Part shown: one piece after another, positions 1 to 9,459 of the stretch
Numbering within the stretch: the stretch's first letter is position 1
Layout of the letters: each line of letters starts with the position of its first letter
Origin: Hymenobacter norwichensis DSM 15439
Lineage (GTDB): Bacteria > Bacteroidota > Bacteroidia > Cytophagales > Hymenobacteraceae
Length of the DNA stretch: 64,000 nucleotides
Assembly (NCBI RefSeq): GCF_000420705.1
Contig: NZ_ATVL01000008.1
Span: forward strand, 451,708-515,707
Direction: 5' to 3'
The notes under the pieces: generated by a model
The model's input: the letters and a program-made list of their open reading frames with translations, nothing else
Databases searched by the model: none
Told to the model about the DNA's origin: nothing
Translations under genes and position numbers: made by a program

Positions 1-1208
1 GTGGCTACGTGCTTTTTCGGTGCGTTGATGGGCAGTTGCAAATAGTTGGTGCCCACCCGGTAGCGCTGCGTATCCGAGTACGAGAACGTGCGGCCTTGCA
101 GCATCTTGTCGTCGGAGAAGTCGAGGCCATCCACCAATACGCCGGTACCAAACGCCGACTGCTCCACTTCAGCGAAGTAATTTTCGGGGTTTTTGTTCAG
201 CGTCATCTTGCCCACGGGCAGGAAAGGAAACTGGTCTTCGGGCCATATTTTGGTGTCATCCAGCGGGTCGAAATCCAGTTCGGGGTGCTCCCCGTCGGAC
301 ATAATCTGCACACACAGCTCCCACTGCGGGAAGTCGCCGGCTTTGATGTGCTCGTAGAGGTCCTGGGTGGCGTGGTTGAAGTTCTTGGCCTGAATGGCTT
401 CGGCCTCGGATGCCGTCAGGTTTTTGATGCCTTGCAGCGGCTCCCAGTGATATTTCACCAGCACGGCTTCGCCTTGCGCATTCACCCACTTATAGGTGTT
501 CACGCCGGAACCTTGCATCTGGCGGTAGTTGGCCGGAATGCCCCACGGCGAGAACAAGAACGACACCATGTGCATGGCCTCGGGCGTGTTGGCAATAAAG
601 TCGAAGATACGCTCGCCGGTCTGGCGGTTGTGTACCGGGTCGGGCTTCTGCGAGTGAATGAGGTCCGGGAACTTCATGGCGTCGCGGATGAAGAACACCT
701 TCAGGTTGTTGCCCACCAAGTCCCAGTTCCCATCTTCAGTGTAGAATTTCACTGCGAAGCCGCGCGGGTCACGCAGGGTTTCAGGCGAGTGGCCACCATG
801 GCCTACCGTGCTGAAGCGCACGAATACTGGGGTTTCTTTGCCGGCCGTGTTGAACAGCTTGGCGCGGGTGTACTTGGCAATCGACTCGTCGCCCACTTTG
901 CCGTATGCCTCAAATACGCCGTGCGCACCAGCGCCGCGGGCGTGTACCACTCGCTCCGGAATCCGCTCCCGGTCGAAGTGGCTGATTTTCTCCAGAAACT
1001 GGTAGTTCTCCAGCGTAGCCGGGCCCCGGTTGCCTACAGTGCGTAGGTTCTGATTGTTGGTAAGTGGATGGCCTTGCCGAGTGGTGAGCGTCTGGGCGTT
1101 TTCGCCGTCGGCTGTACGTGTGTCGTGAGAAGTGCCGGCGCCCGTTACAGCCGTGCCCGTACCCGAAAGGGCATCGGAAGCACCATTCTGATTCTGGTCC
1201 TGATCCAT
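1..1208 (-). CDS. Catalase (heme, monofunctional), C-terminus cut by window edge
   Basis: Heme catalase that dismutates hydrogen peroxide to water and oxygen in the cytoplasm. About 402 residues are visible, starting at the ATG at 1208-1206 ([11 protein letters not shown]). The distal His lies in [14 protein letters not shown], the distal Asn in NWDLVGNN, and the proximal heme-ligand Tyr in [14 protein letters not shown]. All key residues are present. The first ~40 residues are a polar, low-complexity extension rich in Gln, Asn, Thr and Gly. The stop codon lies beyond base 1, so I cannot tell a small-subunit from a large-subunit catalase. The gene is divergent from the MFS gene at 1387, with an inverted repeat between them that may be an operator. 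Confidence 0.95.
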   Translation of the reverse strand, partial: MDQDQNQNGASDALSGTGTAVTGAGTSHDTRTADGENAQTLTTRQGHPLTNNQNLRTVGNRGPATLENYQFLEKISHFDRERIPERVVHARGAGAHGVFEAYGKVGDESIAKYTRAKLFNTAGKETPVFVRFSTVGHGGHSPETLRDPRGFAVKFYTEDGNWDLVGNNLKVFFIRDAMKFPDLIHSQKPDPVHNRQTGERIFDFIANTPEAMHMVSFLFSPWGIPANYRQMQGSGVNTYKWVNAQGEAVLVKYHWEPLQGIKNLTASEAEAIQAKNFNHATQDLYEHIKAGDFPQWELCVQIMSDGEHPELDFDPLDDTKIWPEDQFPFLPVGKMTLNKNPENYFAEVEQSAFGTGVLVDGLDFSDDKMLQGRTFSYSDTQRYRVGTNYLQLPINAPKKHVA

Positions 1209-1269
1209 GAGAAGTTGGGTTGATGGTTAAATAAGAGCCGCAGCTCAGTGGCTAAAACTAACCCCTGGA

Positions 1270-1295
1270 GCGAAACTATAGTTTGCGAGTTTCGC
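1270..1295. promoter_or_regulatory. Inverted repeat between catalase and MFS genes
   Basis: GCGAAACT at 1270-1277 is matched by its exact reverse complement AGTTTCGC at 1288-1295. Nested inside is the perfect palindrome AAACTATAGTTT at 1273-1284. The site lies about 60 bases upstream of the catalase start and about 90 bases upstream of the MFS start. It could be a regulator-binding site for either or both divergent genes. The regulator is not identified. Confidence 0.45.
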
Positions 1296-1372
1296 TATAA
1301 AATTTCGGGTTTCACACTGTTGAGCTAGTATTTGCCTGGCAGAATTGCCTGCCGCTAACGGTTCGGTGTAGC

Positions 1373-1380
1373 TACCTTTG
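1373..1380 (+). promoter_or_regulatory. Bacteroidota -7 element TACCTTTG for the MFS gene
   Basis: The sequence TACCTTTG matches the Bacteroidota TAnnTTTG -7 consensus exactly. It ends only 6 bases before the ATG at 1387, so transcription would begin at or next to the start codon, giving a leaderless or near-leaderless mRNA. I see no TTTG at the usual -33 spacing. Confidence 0.5.
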
Positions 1381-1386
1381 AGCTTT

Positions 1387-2580
1387 ATGTCAGCTCCCGC
1401 AACCCGCACTTATAGCACCGGCTTCTGGCTGATGTGCCTGTCTTCTTTCCTGTTTTTTGCCAGCTTTAACATGCTGCTGCCTGAGCTGCCTGCCTACCTC
1501 ACCGGGCTGGGCGGCGCCGAGTACAAGGGCTACATTATTGCTCTTTTCACGCTCACAGCCTGCATTTCGCGGCCGTTTAGCGGCAAGCTGGCCGATACGG
1601 TGGGTCGGATTCCGGTGATGGTGTTCGGGTCGTTGGTGTGCTTTGTGTGCGGCTTCTTCTACCCCTGGACGGCCACCGTGGCGGGCTTTATGGGCTTGCG
1701 GCTGCTACATGGGTTCAGTACCGGCTTCAAGCCTACTGCTACGGCCGCTTTCATTAGTGATATTATTCCGCTGGCCCGGCGCGGCGAAGCCATGGGCCTG
1801 CTGGGCGTGGCAGGCTCGTTGGGCATGGCCGCTGGGCCGGCGCTGGGGCCGCGTATTACGGCGGCCTTCTCGCTCAACACGCTGTTCTATTGCTCGTCGG
1901 GGCTGGCCTTGCTGAGCTTGCTGGTACAGGGCACCCTCACCGAAACCCTGCCGCTGGAGCAGCGCCAACGGTTCAGCTGGCAGCTACTAAAGTTGAAGTG
2001 GAACGAGATACTGGAGCCGCAAGTGATGCAGCCGGCCCTGGTTACGCTGCTGTGTTTGTTCCCGTACGGCGCTATCCTAACGGTGGTGCCCGACCAAAGC
2101 ACGGCTCTGGGTTTGAAAGCGGCCGACAAGGGCTTGTTCTATTTGTGCTTTACCCTAGCGTCTCTGCTGATCCGGTTGCTGGCGGGTCGCGTCTCCGACA
2201 CGTATGGCCGCTTGCCGGTGCTGCGCGTGTCCACGGTGCTGCTGACGGTAGCACTGGGCGTGCTGATGCTGGCCACACACTCGGTACCGTTGTTCCTGAC
2301 TGGCGCGGTGCTGTTCGGTATTGCTACGGGCCTGAACTCGCCGGCCCTCTACGCCTGGACCATCGACCGGAGCCACCCCGAACGGCGCGGCCGGGGCGTG
2401 GCCACCATGTACATTGCGTTGGAAATGGGTATTGGTGTGGGTGCGCTGGCTGCCGGCTGGATTTTTGCCAACCAAACAGAACGCCTCCCCTACGTGCACG
2501 GCCTGAGCATGGCGCTTACCTTGCTGGCCGTGGTGTACTTGCTGTTCGGCGTAAAAACCCAGCCTGCTAACGCAGAGTGA
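1387..2580 (+). CDS. MFS transporter (drug/sugar efflux type)
   Basis: Inner-membrane major facilitator of 397 residues, of the size and pattern expected for 12 transmembrane helices. MFS motif A is visible in loop 2-3 as GKLADTVGRIPVM, and a motif-C-like glycine-rich stretch GSLGMAAGPALGP marks helix 5, which is typical of antiporters that export their substrate. A second motif-A-like loop, GRVSDTYGRLPVLR, opens the second half. I chose the ATG at 1387 over an in-frame TTG nine bases upstream because that TTG lies in the -7 promoter element. The substrate cannot be told from sequence. It is divergent from a catalase, which hints at a stress-related role without showing it. Confidence 0.88.
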   Translation: MSAPATRTYSTGFWLMCLSSFLFFASFNMLLPELPAYLTGLGGAEYKGYIIALFTLTACISRPFSGKLADTVGRIPVMVFGSLVCFVCGFFYPWTATVAGFMGLRLLHGFSTGFKPTATAAFISDIIPLARRGEAMGLLGVAGSLGMAAGPALGPRITAAFSLNTLFYCSSGLALLSLLVQGTLTETLPLEQRQRFSWQLLKLKWNEILEPQVMQPALVTLLCLFPYGAILTVVPDQSTALGLKAADKGLFYLCFTLASLLIRLLAGRVSDTYGRLPVLRVSTVLLTVALGVLMLATHSVPLFLTGAVLFGIATGLNSPALYAWTIDRSHPERRGRGVATMYIALEMGIGVGALAAGWIFANQTERLPYVHGLSMALTLLAVVYLLFGVKTQPANAE

Positions 2581-2636
2581 AATAAATATACAAGTATAGC
2601 TAGCATCTGAAGCTTGGCGGGCTGCCGGTTTTACTG

Positions 2637-2644
2637 CAACTTTG
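2637..2644 (+). promoter_or_regulatory. Candidate -7 element CAACTTTG upstream of the first DUF3857 gene
   Basis: CAACTTTG differs by one base from the TAnnTTTG consensus and sits about 67 bases before the ATG at 2711. It would separate this gene from the MFS gene, whose stop is at 2580. No clear -33 element was seen. Confidence 0.3.
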
Positions 2645-2710
2645 AAACGACGAGCTTCATCAGGTTGGTCGCAGCTTAGTATTACCTGTATTTATAGCCT
2701 GGTATTCACC

Positions 2711-4732
2711 ATGTTACTATTCGTTATTCGCTGCTGGCAGCTGCTATTCTGTCTGCTGCTGGCCGGGCCACTATTGGCTCAGAAAACCCCTAATTTACCT
2801 ATCCGGTTTGGCAGCGTGGCGCCCACCGATTTTGCCAATCTATCCACCACCGATACCACCGCGGCAGCTGCCGAGTATCTGTGCGATTTTGGCACCACCA
2901 AAATTATCGGGGCCCAAGACCATTTTCAGGTGGTATTTGAGCGGACCGCCCGGTTGCGCATCAACCGTAAAGCGGGCTACGACTATGCCACGGTGCGCGT
3001 GCCGCTTTATACCAAAGATGGCAATTCGGAACGCCTGACTAACCTGAAAGGCTTCACCTATAATCTTCAGAACAGCAAGATTTCGCAGGTGAAGCTAACG
3101 TCTGATCCAGCTTTCCGCGAAAAAGTAGATAAAAACCACATGCAAGTGTCCTTTACCATGCCCGACGTGCGGGAGGGCTCCATTGTGGAGTTCAGCTACA
3201 CCATCACCTCCGATTTTGTCTTCAATTTACAAGACTGGCAGTTCGAGCACAGCATTCCAGTGCATTGGAGCGAATACCGTGTCTCGATTCCGCAGTTTTA
3301 CCGCTACAAAGCAGTAACGCGCGGCTACCGCCCATTTGCCGTCCAGGAATCCACTACAGTACCCTATAGCACCTCCTACAACATGTCGTCGGAGAACACC
3401 TTGGCACCCAGCAAAGACGCCCTGCTAACCGGGGTAGCGTTGCAACTGCGGTGGGTGATGAAAGACGTGCCAGCTTTTCGGTCGGAGCCCTACACGACCA
3501 CAGCTTACGACTACGTACGCAGCGTACATTTCGAGCTGGCAGGCAGCGACTTCACTGGCAGCGATTACCACGACCTGAGCGGCAAATGGGAAACCCTGTG
3601 GAAAACGCTACAAAAGGACGAGGAATTTGGCAAAGCCTTAACAGCTACGGCTCCCTTGGCTGCCGAAGCCAAGGCACTTGAGCTGAAGTACCCTGTGCCA
3701 GCTGCTCGGGCAGCGGCGGTGCTGGCATTGGTGCAGCGCAGTGTGCGCTACAACGGGCAGCAGCGCGTGTACGCGTCGCAGCCATTGCGCCAGACCTACG
3801 AGAAGCATTCGGGCAACTCGGCTGATGTGAATCTGCTGCTGGTACAAACGCTACGCGAAGCTGGCCTACCGGCCACCCCCGTCCTGCTCAGCACCCGCGA
3901 CCATGGCCAAGTGCAAACCACTATGCCTGTTATCACGCAATTCAATTACGTGGCAGTGCACCTTGCATTGCCCGATAAGCCCAATGTTTTCCTGGATGCC
4001 ACCGAGCCCCAACTCCCAATGGGCTATTTACCTGAGCGCTGCCTGAATGGTGAAGGCTGCCTGGCTAACGCCGAAGGCACTTGGCTACCGCTGAAACCGT
4101 CTGCTAGCCACCTAGAATTGCGGACAGCTAAACTCCGGCTTACTCCTCAAGGTCAACTGGAAGGCACCGCGAAGTTGGAATACAGTGGCTACGCAGCTGT
4201 ACAGGCTAGCCGGCAAATTCGGGAAAGCTCTACGGGTGAGTATCTGGGGCACATACAGCACCACTGGATAGACTGGCAGCCAACAAACCTGAAGCTACTG
4301 GCCGCCGACTCGGCTCGCAATGCCGTAGCCGTAGAGTTAGCCGTTAGTTTAGCGGCCGAAAACCCCGACGCGACCCTGTTTTACTTACCGCTTTTAAAAG
4401 CGCTAACCCATACGTCGCACCCGTTTCAGGCAGCGGAGCGTATTTTTCCGGTCGATCTGGGCATGCCCCACGACTACACCGACCTAGTAACCCTGACGCT
4501 ACCAGCTAATTTCACAGTAGAAGCACCTGCTAACGTTGCACTGGCGCTACCCAACGGCGGGGGCCGCTTCCTGTATCAAGCCAACCAAACCAGTCCGGAA
4601 ACCTTGCAGATTACCACCCGGCTTCAGTTGTTTAAGCCCCGCTATAACCCAGAAGAATACGCAGCCTTACGCGAATTTCATCAGCGGGCAATGGCCAAGT
4701 ATGCAGAAATGCTTGTGGTGCGCCGAAAGTAG
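2711..4732 (+). CDS. DUF3857 / transglutaminase-like secreted protein, catalytic residues lost (copy 1)
   Basis: Exported protein of 673 residues. The ATG at 2711 gives a signal peptide (MLLFVIRCWQLLFCLLLA, cleavage near LLAQ); an in-frame TTG at 2642 would put a long non-signal extension in front. The N-terminal half is a DUF3857 beta domain and the middle a transglutaminase-like fold. Where active members read G-D-C-K, this one reads GNSADVN, with Ser370 in place of the nucleophilic Cys. The usual FNHVV His is Tyr (FNYVA), while the third position survives as LDATEP. It is therefore probably a pseudoenzyme with a binding or structural role in the periplasm or envelope. It is the first of three tandem paralogues; the 4733-5031 gap suggests it has its own transcription unit. 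Confidence 0.8.
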   Translation: MLLFVIRCWQLLFCLLLAGPLLAQKTPNLPIRFGSVAPTDFANLSTTDTTAAAAEYLCDFGTTKIIGAQDHFQVVFERTARLRINRKAGYDYATVRVPLYTKDGNSERLTNLKGFTYNLQNSKISQVKLTSDPAFREKVDKNHMQVSFTMPDVREGSIVEFSYTITSDFVFNLQDWQFEHSIPVHWSEYRVSIPQFYRYKAVTRGYRPFAVQESTTVPYSTSYNMSSENTLAPSKDALLTGVALQLRWVMKDVPAFRSEPYTTTAYDYVRSVHFELAGSDFTGSDYHDLSGKWETLWKTLQKDEEFGKALTATAPLAAEAKALELKYPVPAARAAAVLALVQRSVRYNGQQRVYASQPLRQTYEKHSGNSADVNLLLVQTLREAGLPATPVLLSTRDHGQVQTTMPVITQFNYVAVHLALPDKPNVFLDATEPQLPMGYLPERCLNGEGCLANAEGTWLPLKPSASHLELRTAKLRLTPQGQLEGTAKLEYSGYAAVQASRQIRESSTGEYLGHIQHHWIDWQPTNLKLLAADSARNAVAVELAVSLAAENPDATLFYLPLLKALTHTSHPFQAAERIFPVDLGMPHDYTDLVTLTLPANFTVEAPANVALALPNGGGRFLYQANQTSPETLQITTRLQLFKPRYNPEEYAALREFHQRAMAKYAEMLVVRRK

Positions 4733-5031
4733 TATTGGGTTGCGTTAAGTGCTGCTCCGCAATGACTACCAATTGGTGATTCATAGGCCAAAGCATATTA
4801 TTCGTTGAACACAACGCAACGAACAGATAAACACTGCATTATCGTGCACTTTACATTTTCTTCATAATAGGTGATAAGAGATATACTAAAACTTCTCATA
4901 TTTAGCCTATCCTAATACTGTTCTGAGATAACCTGCCGCCTTTTTTATTCTTTCTAAGTGTTTCCTAGCAGCGCTTACTGCGCGCTAGACGCTTATTTAT
5001 CAGTGCCTTCCTTACTTTTTCTTATTATTTC
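4733..5031. other. AT-rich intergenic gap between DUF3857 copies 1 and 2
   Basis: There is no convincing coding sequence. It holds a 10-bp palindrome (ACCAATTGGT, 4768-4777) and a short TTCGTTG/CAACGAA inverted repeat near 4801-4820, neither followed by a T-tract. TACATTTT near 4852 is one mismatch from the -7 consensus and is the best, still weak, promoter candidate for the gene at 5032. Confidence 0.4.
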
Positions 5032-7092
5032 ATGGTACCAACAATACTCCGCCGGCTCGCGCTGCTGGCTGTAGTAGGCTGCGGCATTATGCCGTCGGCT
5101 TTCAGCCAAGTGGAACCCATTAAGTTCGGCAAACCAGAGCTTAAAGACTTCGACCCCAAAAACTTTGTGGCCGACAGCGCTGCCGAGGCGGTAGTGCTGT
5201 GCGACTTTGGTCGCTCACGCTTCGAAACTGGCGTCGCCGACGAAGGATTTAAAATCGTGTTCGAGCGGGTTACGCGCATCAAGATTCTCACCAAAGCCGG
5301 CTACGACCGCGCCACGGTGGAAGTTCCCCTCTACCACAAAGGCACCAGCGAAGAAAAGTTACTCAACCTGAAAGGCTTCACCTACAACTTGGCGAACGGC
5401 CAGATTGTGAAGGAGAAGCTGGAATCGGCAGCCGTATTCCGGGAAGAAACCAGCGCCAACATAACCACCCGCAAGTTCACGCTGCCCAATGTGCGCGAGG
5501 GTGCCGTTATCGAATACAGCTACACTGTCAGCTCCGACTTCCTGTTCAATTTCAACGATTGGCAGTTCCAGTACAGCATTCCGGTGCGCTGGAGCGAGTA
5601 TCGGGCCCAGATACCCGAGTACTTCGACTACAAGATCTTGATGCAGGGTTACGTACCGCTGGCCGTAAACGAGCATCAGTCAGGCAACACGCAGTTCACA
5701 GTGCGCTGGAGTTCGTCGCTGGAGCCCGGCATGCAGGGGGGCCGTACCTCGGGAGGCTCCGAAACGGTATCGGCTCAGATGCAAACCCACCGCTGGGCCG
5801 CGGAAAACGTACCTGCGTTCCGTAACGAACCATTCATGACATCCTCCCGCGACTTTGTAGCGCGCCTGGATTTTGAATTGGCTGGTTTTAAATGGCCCAA
5901 CCAAGCGTATAAGTCTGTTGCTAGCTCGTGGCAGGGCATCAACGATGACCTATTAGCACACGAAAGCTTTGGCGTGCAGCTCAAGCGCGGCGGTTTCCTG
6001 AAAGAGCAACTTACGCCGCTATTAGCACAGGAAAAAGACCCAGCCGCCCGCGTAGCTGCTATTCATGCCTTAGTCCGCAAAGCCGTGAAGTACGATGGGC
6101 ACGACCGGCTTTACAGCAACGCTACCATCCGAAAAGCCTACGACCTGCACCGCGGCTCGGCTGCCGACGTTAATTTATTGCTAATTGCCGCACTCCGCGA
6201 GGCTGGCTTGCAAGCCAATCCCGTGTTACTGAGCACCCGCGACAATGGGTTCGTTAATACCGATTTCCTGCCGATGCTCTCGCGCTTCAACTACGTGGTG
6301 GCGCATGTGAGTTTGCCGGAAGGCAAGGAAATGCTGGTGGATGCCACTGAAGAATTACTGCCTTGCGGTATGCTACCCACGCGCTGCCTCAACGGCAACG
6401 GCCGCCTCATTATGCCCAAAGCCACCGATTCGCGCTGGATTAGTTTAGCCCCTCAGCAGCGCCTCACCGAGTACCAACAAATTCAGCTTGTCTTCGATGA
6501 CAAAGGCGGCTACACGGGCAAGGTACACGCTGAGCACGGCGGCTACGCCGGCCTACACCAGCGCGACCGGCTACGTGAAAAAGGCGAGAAGAAGTTTGTG
6601 GAAGAAATGCTGCGCGGCCGCGAAGGCTGGAACCTAGGCAAATATCAATTCAGCCAGCGCGACGTGCTGGATAAGCCTTTGGCCCTAGACTACGAGCTAA
6701 CAGTAGCCGGCAGTGATGCGCCCGTAGGTACCATGTATTTGAAGCCCTTGCAGCACTTCGGCAACTCCCGCAACCCCTTCGTGCACGAAGAGCGGCTGTT
6801 TCCGGTGGATTTCGGGTGCGCCATGGACGAAACTCTGGTCATGACCCTGACCCTGCCCAGCGGCTACATAGTTGAAGAGCTACCCAAGTCTACCAATATG
6901 GCGCTGCCCGAAAATGGCGGACGTTTTATATTTCAGGCGCAGCCCGCTGCCGATGGCACTATTCAGTTGATGAGCCGTCTCAATCTCACTCGGCCCGTGT
7001 ACTCGGCCGAGGAGTACAAGTCGTTGCGCGAATTCTACCGCTTGGTGGTGGCCAAGCAAGCTGAACAAATTGTGTTGAAAAAGAAGTCATGA
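5032..7092 (+). CDS. DUF3857 / transglutaminase-like secreted protein, catalytic residues lost (copy 2)
   Basis: Paralogue of the preceding gene, 686 residues with the same order: signal peptide (LALLAVVGCGIMPSAFSQ), DUF3857 beta domain, transglutaminase-like core. VVGC could act as a relaxed lipobox, so either a lipoprotein or signal-peptidase-I processing is possible. The catalytic stretch reads HRGSAADVNLLL, with Ala377 at the nucleophile position; the His position is Tyr again (FNYVV), while VDATEE keeps the acidic residue. The two inactive copies share long blocks, such as the region around LLSTRD and the FPVD segment near the C-terminus. The stop overlaps the next start as ATGA, so translation of the third copy is probably coupled to this one. 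Confidence 0.8.
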   Translation: MVPTILRRLALLAVVGCGIMPSAFSQVEPIKFGKPELKDFDPKNFVADSAAEAVVLCDFGRSRFETGVADEGFKIVFERVTRIKILTKAGYDRATVEVPLYHKGTSEEKLLNLKGFTYNLANGQIVKEKLESAAVFREETSANITTRKFTLPNVREGAVIEYSYTVSSDFLFNFNDWQFQYSIPVRWSEYRAQIPEYFDYKILMQGYVPLAVNEHQSGNTQFTVRWSSSLEPGMQGGRTSGGSETVSAQMQTHRWAAENVPAFRNEPFMTSSRDFVARLDFELAGFKWPNQAYKSVASSWQGINDDLLAHESFGVQLKRGGFLKEQLTPLLAQEKDPAARVAAIHALVRKAVKYDGHDRLYSNATIRKAYDLHRGSAADVNLLLIAALREAGLQANPVLLSTRDNGFVNTDFLPMLSRFNYVVAHVSLPEGKEMLVDATEELLPCGMLPTRCLNGNGRLIMPKATDSRWISLAPQQRLTEYQQIQLVFDDKGGYTGKVHAEHGGYAGLHQRDRLREKGEKKFVEEMLRGREGWNLGKYQFSQRDVLDKPLALDYELTVAGSDAPVGTMYLKPLQHFGNSRNPFVHEERLFPVDFGCAMDETLVMTLTLPSGYIVEELPKSTNMALPENGGRFIFQAQPAADGTIQLMSRLNLTRPVYSAEEYKSLREFYRLVVAKQAEQIVLKKKS

Positions 7093-9044
7093 GGACTATC
7101 CTGCTCGTAAAATCAACTTGTTGGGCGCTTCTTTTTTTGGGTGCCCGCGTAGCTAGCGCTGTAGCGGGTCCGGCTCCTAAGTATGCGGTGGCGGATATGC
7201 CCGCTGCCCTGCGCGAAAACGCACATGCGGTAGTGCGCTTTTCCGACGAAACCTTGCTAGTGAAGTCGGCGGGCCGCACTATTGAAACCATTCGGCGGGC
7301 CGTCACTATTTTTGATGATGCCGGTGCCACCTACGGCCGCACCATGGTGTACTACGACCAGCTCAATACGGTGAACTACCTACGGGGCTCTGTGTACGAT
7401 GCCGACGGCCGCCTACTACGAGCCCTCAAGCCATCCGATATCAAGGATGTGTCGCTGTCCGATGGGTTCAGTTTGGCCAACGACGGCCGGGGCCGCACCG
7501 CCGACCTGCGCCAGCCTTCTTACCCTTACACAGTGGAATTTGAGTACGAAGTCAACTCTACTAATACCCTGTTCTACTCTACGTGGCGCCCTCAGCCAGC
7601 CGAGCAAGTAGCTGTGGAGCAGGCCACTTTCCGGGTGCTAACGCCCACTGAGCTGCCACTGCGCTATCAAGAGCGTGATTTACCAACTGGCACCGCCGTA
7701 GTACAAACCAATCAAGCGGCCGGCTTGCAGAGCTACGAGTGGCAAATCAAGAGCCTAGCGGCGGTGGAAAACGAGCCAGATGGACCACCCGTAGCCGAGA
7801 CGACACCAGTAGTTTTCACGGCTCCCAGTCAGTTTGAAGTACAGGGCCATTTGGGCATGCTCACGTCTTGGCAAACGCTAGGGCTCTGGAACTACCAGCT
7901 TAATGCTGGCCGCGACGAACTGCCAGCTGCCGTGCAGGCCAAAATAGCCGCGCTGGTACAAAGCGAAGCCGACGAGCGGGTCCGCATAAAAAAGGTGTAT
8001 GAGTGGCTCCAAGCCAACACCCGCTACGTATCGGTACAGCTGGGCATTGGAGGCTGGCAGACTTTTCCAGCCTCCAGTGTGGCCGCCAACGGTTACGGCG
8101 ACTGTAAAGCCCTCACCAACTATTGCCAGGCGTTGCTGAAAGCAGCCGGTATTACGGCACACTGCGCGCTGGTCAGAGCCGATGAGGAAGATATTCGCAC
8201 CGAGTTTCCCAGCCAGCAATTCAACCACGTGGTGCTGTGCGTACCACTGCTAAAGGCTGCCAAGCGCGACACTGTGTGGCTGGAATGCACCAGCCAAACC
8301 AACGCATTTGGGTACATGAGCAGCTTCACCGGCAACCGCCATGCCTTGCTGATTACCCCTCAAGGCGGCAAATTGGTACGCACGCCTCGCTACGGCGCCC
8401 CCGAAAACCGCCGCGAACGGCTAGCTGATGTGTTCTTGGATGTCCAAGGCGGGGCCACGGCCAGCATCCGAACCAAGCGTACTGGCCTTGAGCAAGATAA
8501 CTACGCCGCGTTGGCGGGCTCGCTCAACGCAGCCGACCAGAAGAAAGTGATGGCAGAGCGTTTGCCGCTCGCCAATTTTACTATCAGCAAACTGGCGTAT
8601 GCCACCGACCACCGCGGCGCGGTACCCACTCTCACCGAAACGCTGGGCCTGACGCTGCCGGGCTGGGCTAACGTATCGGGCAAGCGTGCTTTCCTGACCC
8701 CTAACCTGCTAAGCCGCTGGACAGCTTTGCCAGCTAGTGCAGGAGAGCGGCGCACCGCTATTTGGCTCGACAACCCCTTCAGCTACGCTGATACAGTACG
8801 CATTCATGTGCCCGCCGGCTTCAAACCCGAAAGCCTACCGACGCCAGTGCAGCTTACCACCACGTTCGGTACTTATTCCAGCCAAGTACAAGCCCTGCCC
8901 GATGGCACGCTCCTGTACGTGCGCCGCTTGCTGGTACCTCGCAGCCGCTTTGCCCGCACTGAGTACCCAGCCTACCAGGATTTTCGCCGACGCATCAGCA
9001 ACGCCGATAAAGCCCAGATAGTACTCGTCAGGACCGACGTTTAG
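7089..9044 (+). CDS. DUF3857 / transglutaminase-like secreted protein, intact catalytic triad (copy 3)
   Basis: Exported protein of 651 residues with a signal peptide ending near RVASA. A DUF3857 domain precedes a transglutaminase core with all expected residues: Cys339 in NGYGDCKAL, His380 in FNHVVLCV and the acidic Glu399 in WLECTS, where Asp is more usual. It is thus the only potentially active member of the three. The start overlaps the previous stop by 4 bases (ATGA), so the inactive copy 2 and the active copy 3 are probably made in a fixed ratio. Envelope protein cross-linking, or proteolysis by a papain-like fold, is possible. The substrate is unknown. Confidence 0.8.
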   Translation: MRTILLVKSTCWALLFLGARVASAVAGPAPKYAVADMPAALRENAHAVVRFSDETLLVKSAGRTIETIRRAVTIFDDAGATYGRTMVYYDQLNTVNYLRGSVYDADGRLLRALKPSDIKDVSLSDGFSLANDGRGRTADLRQPSYPYTVEFEYEVNSTNTLFYSTWRPQPAEQVAVEQATFRVLTPTELPLRYQERDLPTGTAVVQTNQAAGLQSYEWQIKSLAAVENEPDGPPVAETTPVVFTAPSQFEVQGHLGMLTSWQTLGLWNYQLNAGRDELPAAVQAKIAALVQSEADERVRIKKVYEWLQANTRYVSVQLGIGGWQTFPASSVAANGYGDCKALTNYCQALLKAAGITAHCALVRADEEDIRTEFPSQQFNHVVLCVPLLKAAKRDTVWLECTSQTNAFGYMSSFTGNRHALLITPQGGKLVRTPRYGAPENRRERLADVFLDVQGGATASIRTKRTGLEQDNYAALAGSLNAADQKKVMAERLPLANFTISKLAYATDHRGAVPTLTETLGLTLPGWANVSGKRAFLTPNLLSRWTALPASAGERRTAIWLDNPFSYADTVRIHVPAGFKPESLPTPVQLTTTFGTYSSQVQALPDGTLLYVRRLLVPRSRFARTEYPAYQDFRRRISNADKAQIVLVRTDV

Positions 9045-9063
9045 CCTCTTAGCTGAAGTTAGA

Positions 9064-9098
9064 AATCCCATTGGCCTTGCTGCCAGTGGGATTTTTTT
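9064..9098 (+). terminator. Rho-independent terminator after the DUF3857 cluster
   Basis: A 12-bp stem, 9064-9075 with 9082-9093, has one G-T wobble and a 6-base loop, and runs into a T-tract at 9092-9098. It begins 20 bases after the stop at 9044. Confidence 0.85.
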
Positions 9099-9459
9099 GT
9101 TGTGGTGGCTATATAAAGCTAGGCTCAATGGGCGTGTCAACCGCTTCACGAAATACCAACTGAGATACTGGCATTATTGCTATGTGATTGAAAGCAAAAA
9201 GGCCTAGATTTCATTTGCTGACTTCTGGAAACAAATTTAATTATTCCATTAAATATTTTTGTTTTCAACAGGCCATCTCAATCTGGTGCGTCTCTATAGC
9301 AATCCGCTCAACAGTTTGAAAGGTGGCATATCACGCAGTTCAAGCAAAGTAAATTGCTTTACAATCAGGGAATTCTTCATTCTATGCCGACTAAAGCACT
9401 ATCTTAGGCGCCTTCAATAAAGTGTGTTTTTCCTCCTTTTCCACCTCTTTTTTCTTTCT
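9099..9459. other. AT-rich intergenic leader before the metzincin gene
   Basis: No coding sequence is supported. TATTTTTG at 9254-9261 fits the TAnnTTTG -7 element and could start a ~195-base leader, but no TTTG lies at the right spacing upstream. No other structure was recognised. Confidence 0.35.

Noticed and set aside
9..1046. Long plus-strand open frame opposite the catalase gene
   Set aside because: The minus strand encodes an unmistakable catalase with all active-site residues; the plus-strand frame is its antisense shadow with no family resemblance.
1890..2570. 226-codon frame inside the MFS gene
   Set aside because: It is a shifted frame within a clear MFS transporter and its product lacks hydrophobic segments or motifs.
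4768..4777. Perfect 10-bp palindrome ACCAATTGGT
   Set aside because: It is short, A/T-centred, without a T-tract or nearby promoter; such a site is expected by chance in a 64 kb window.
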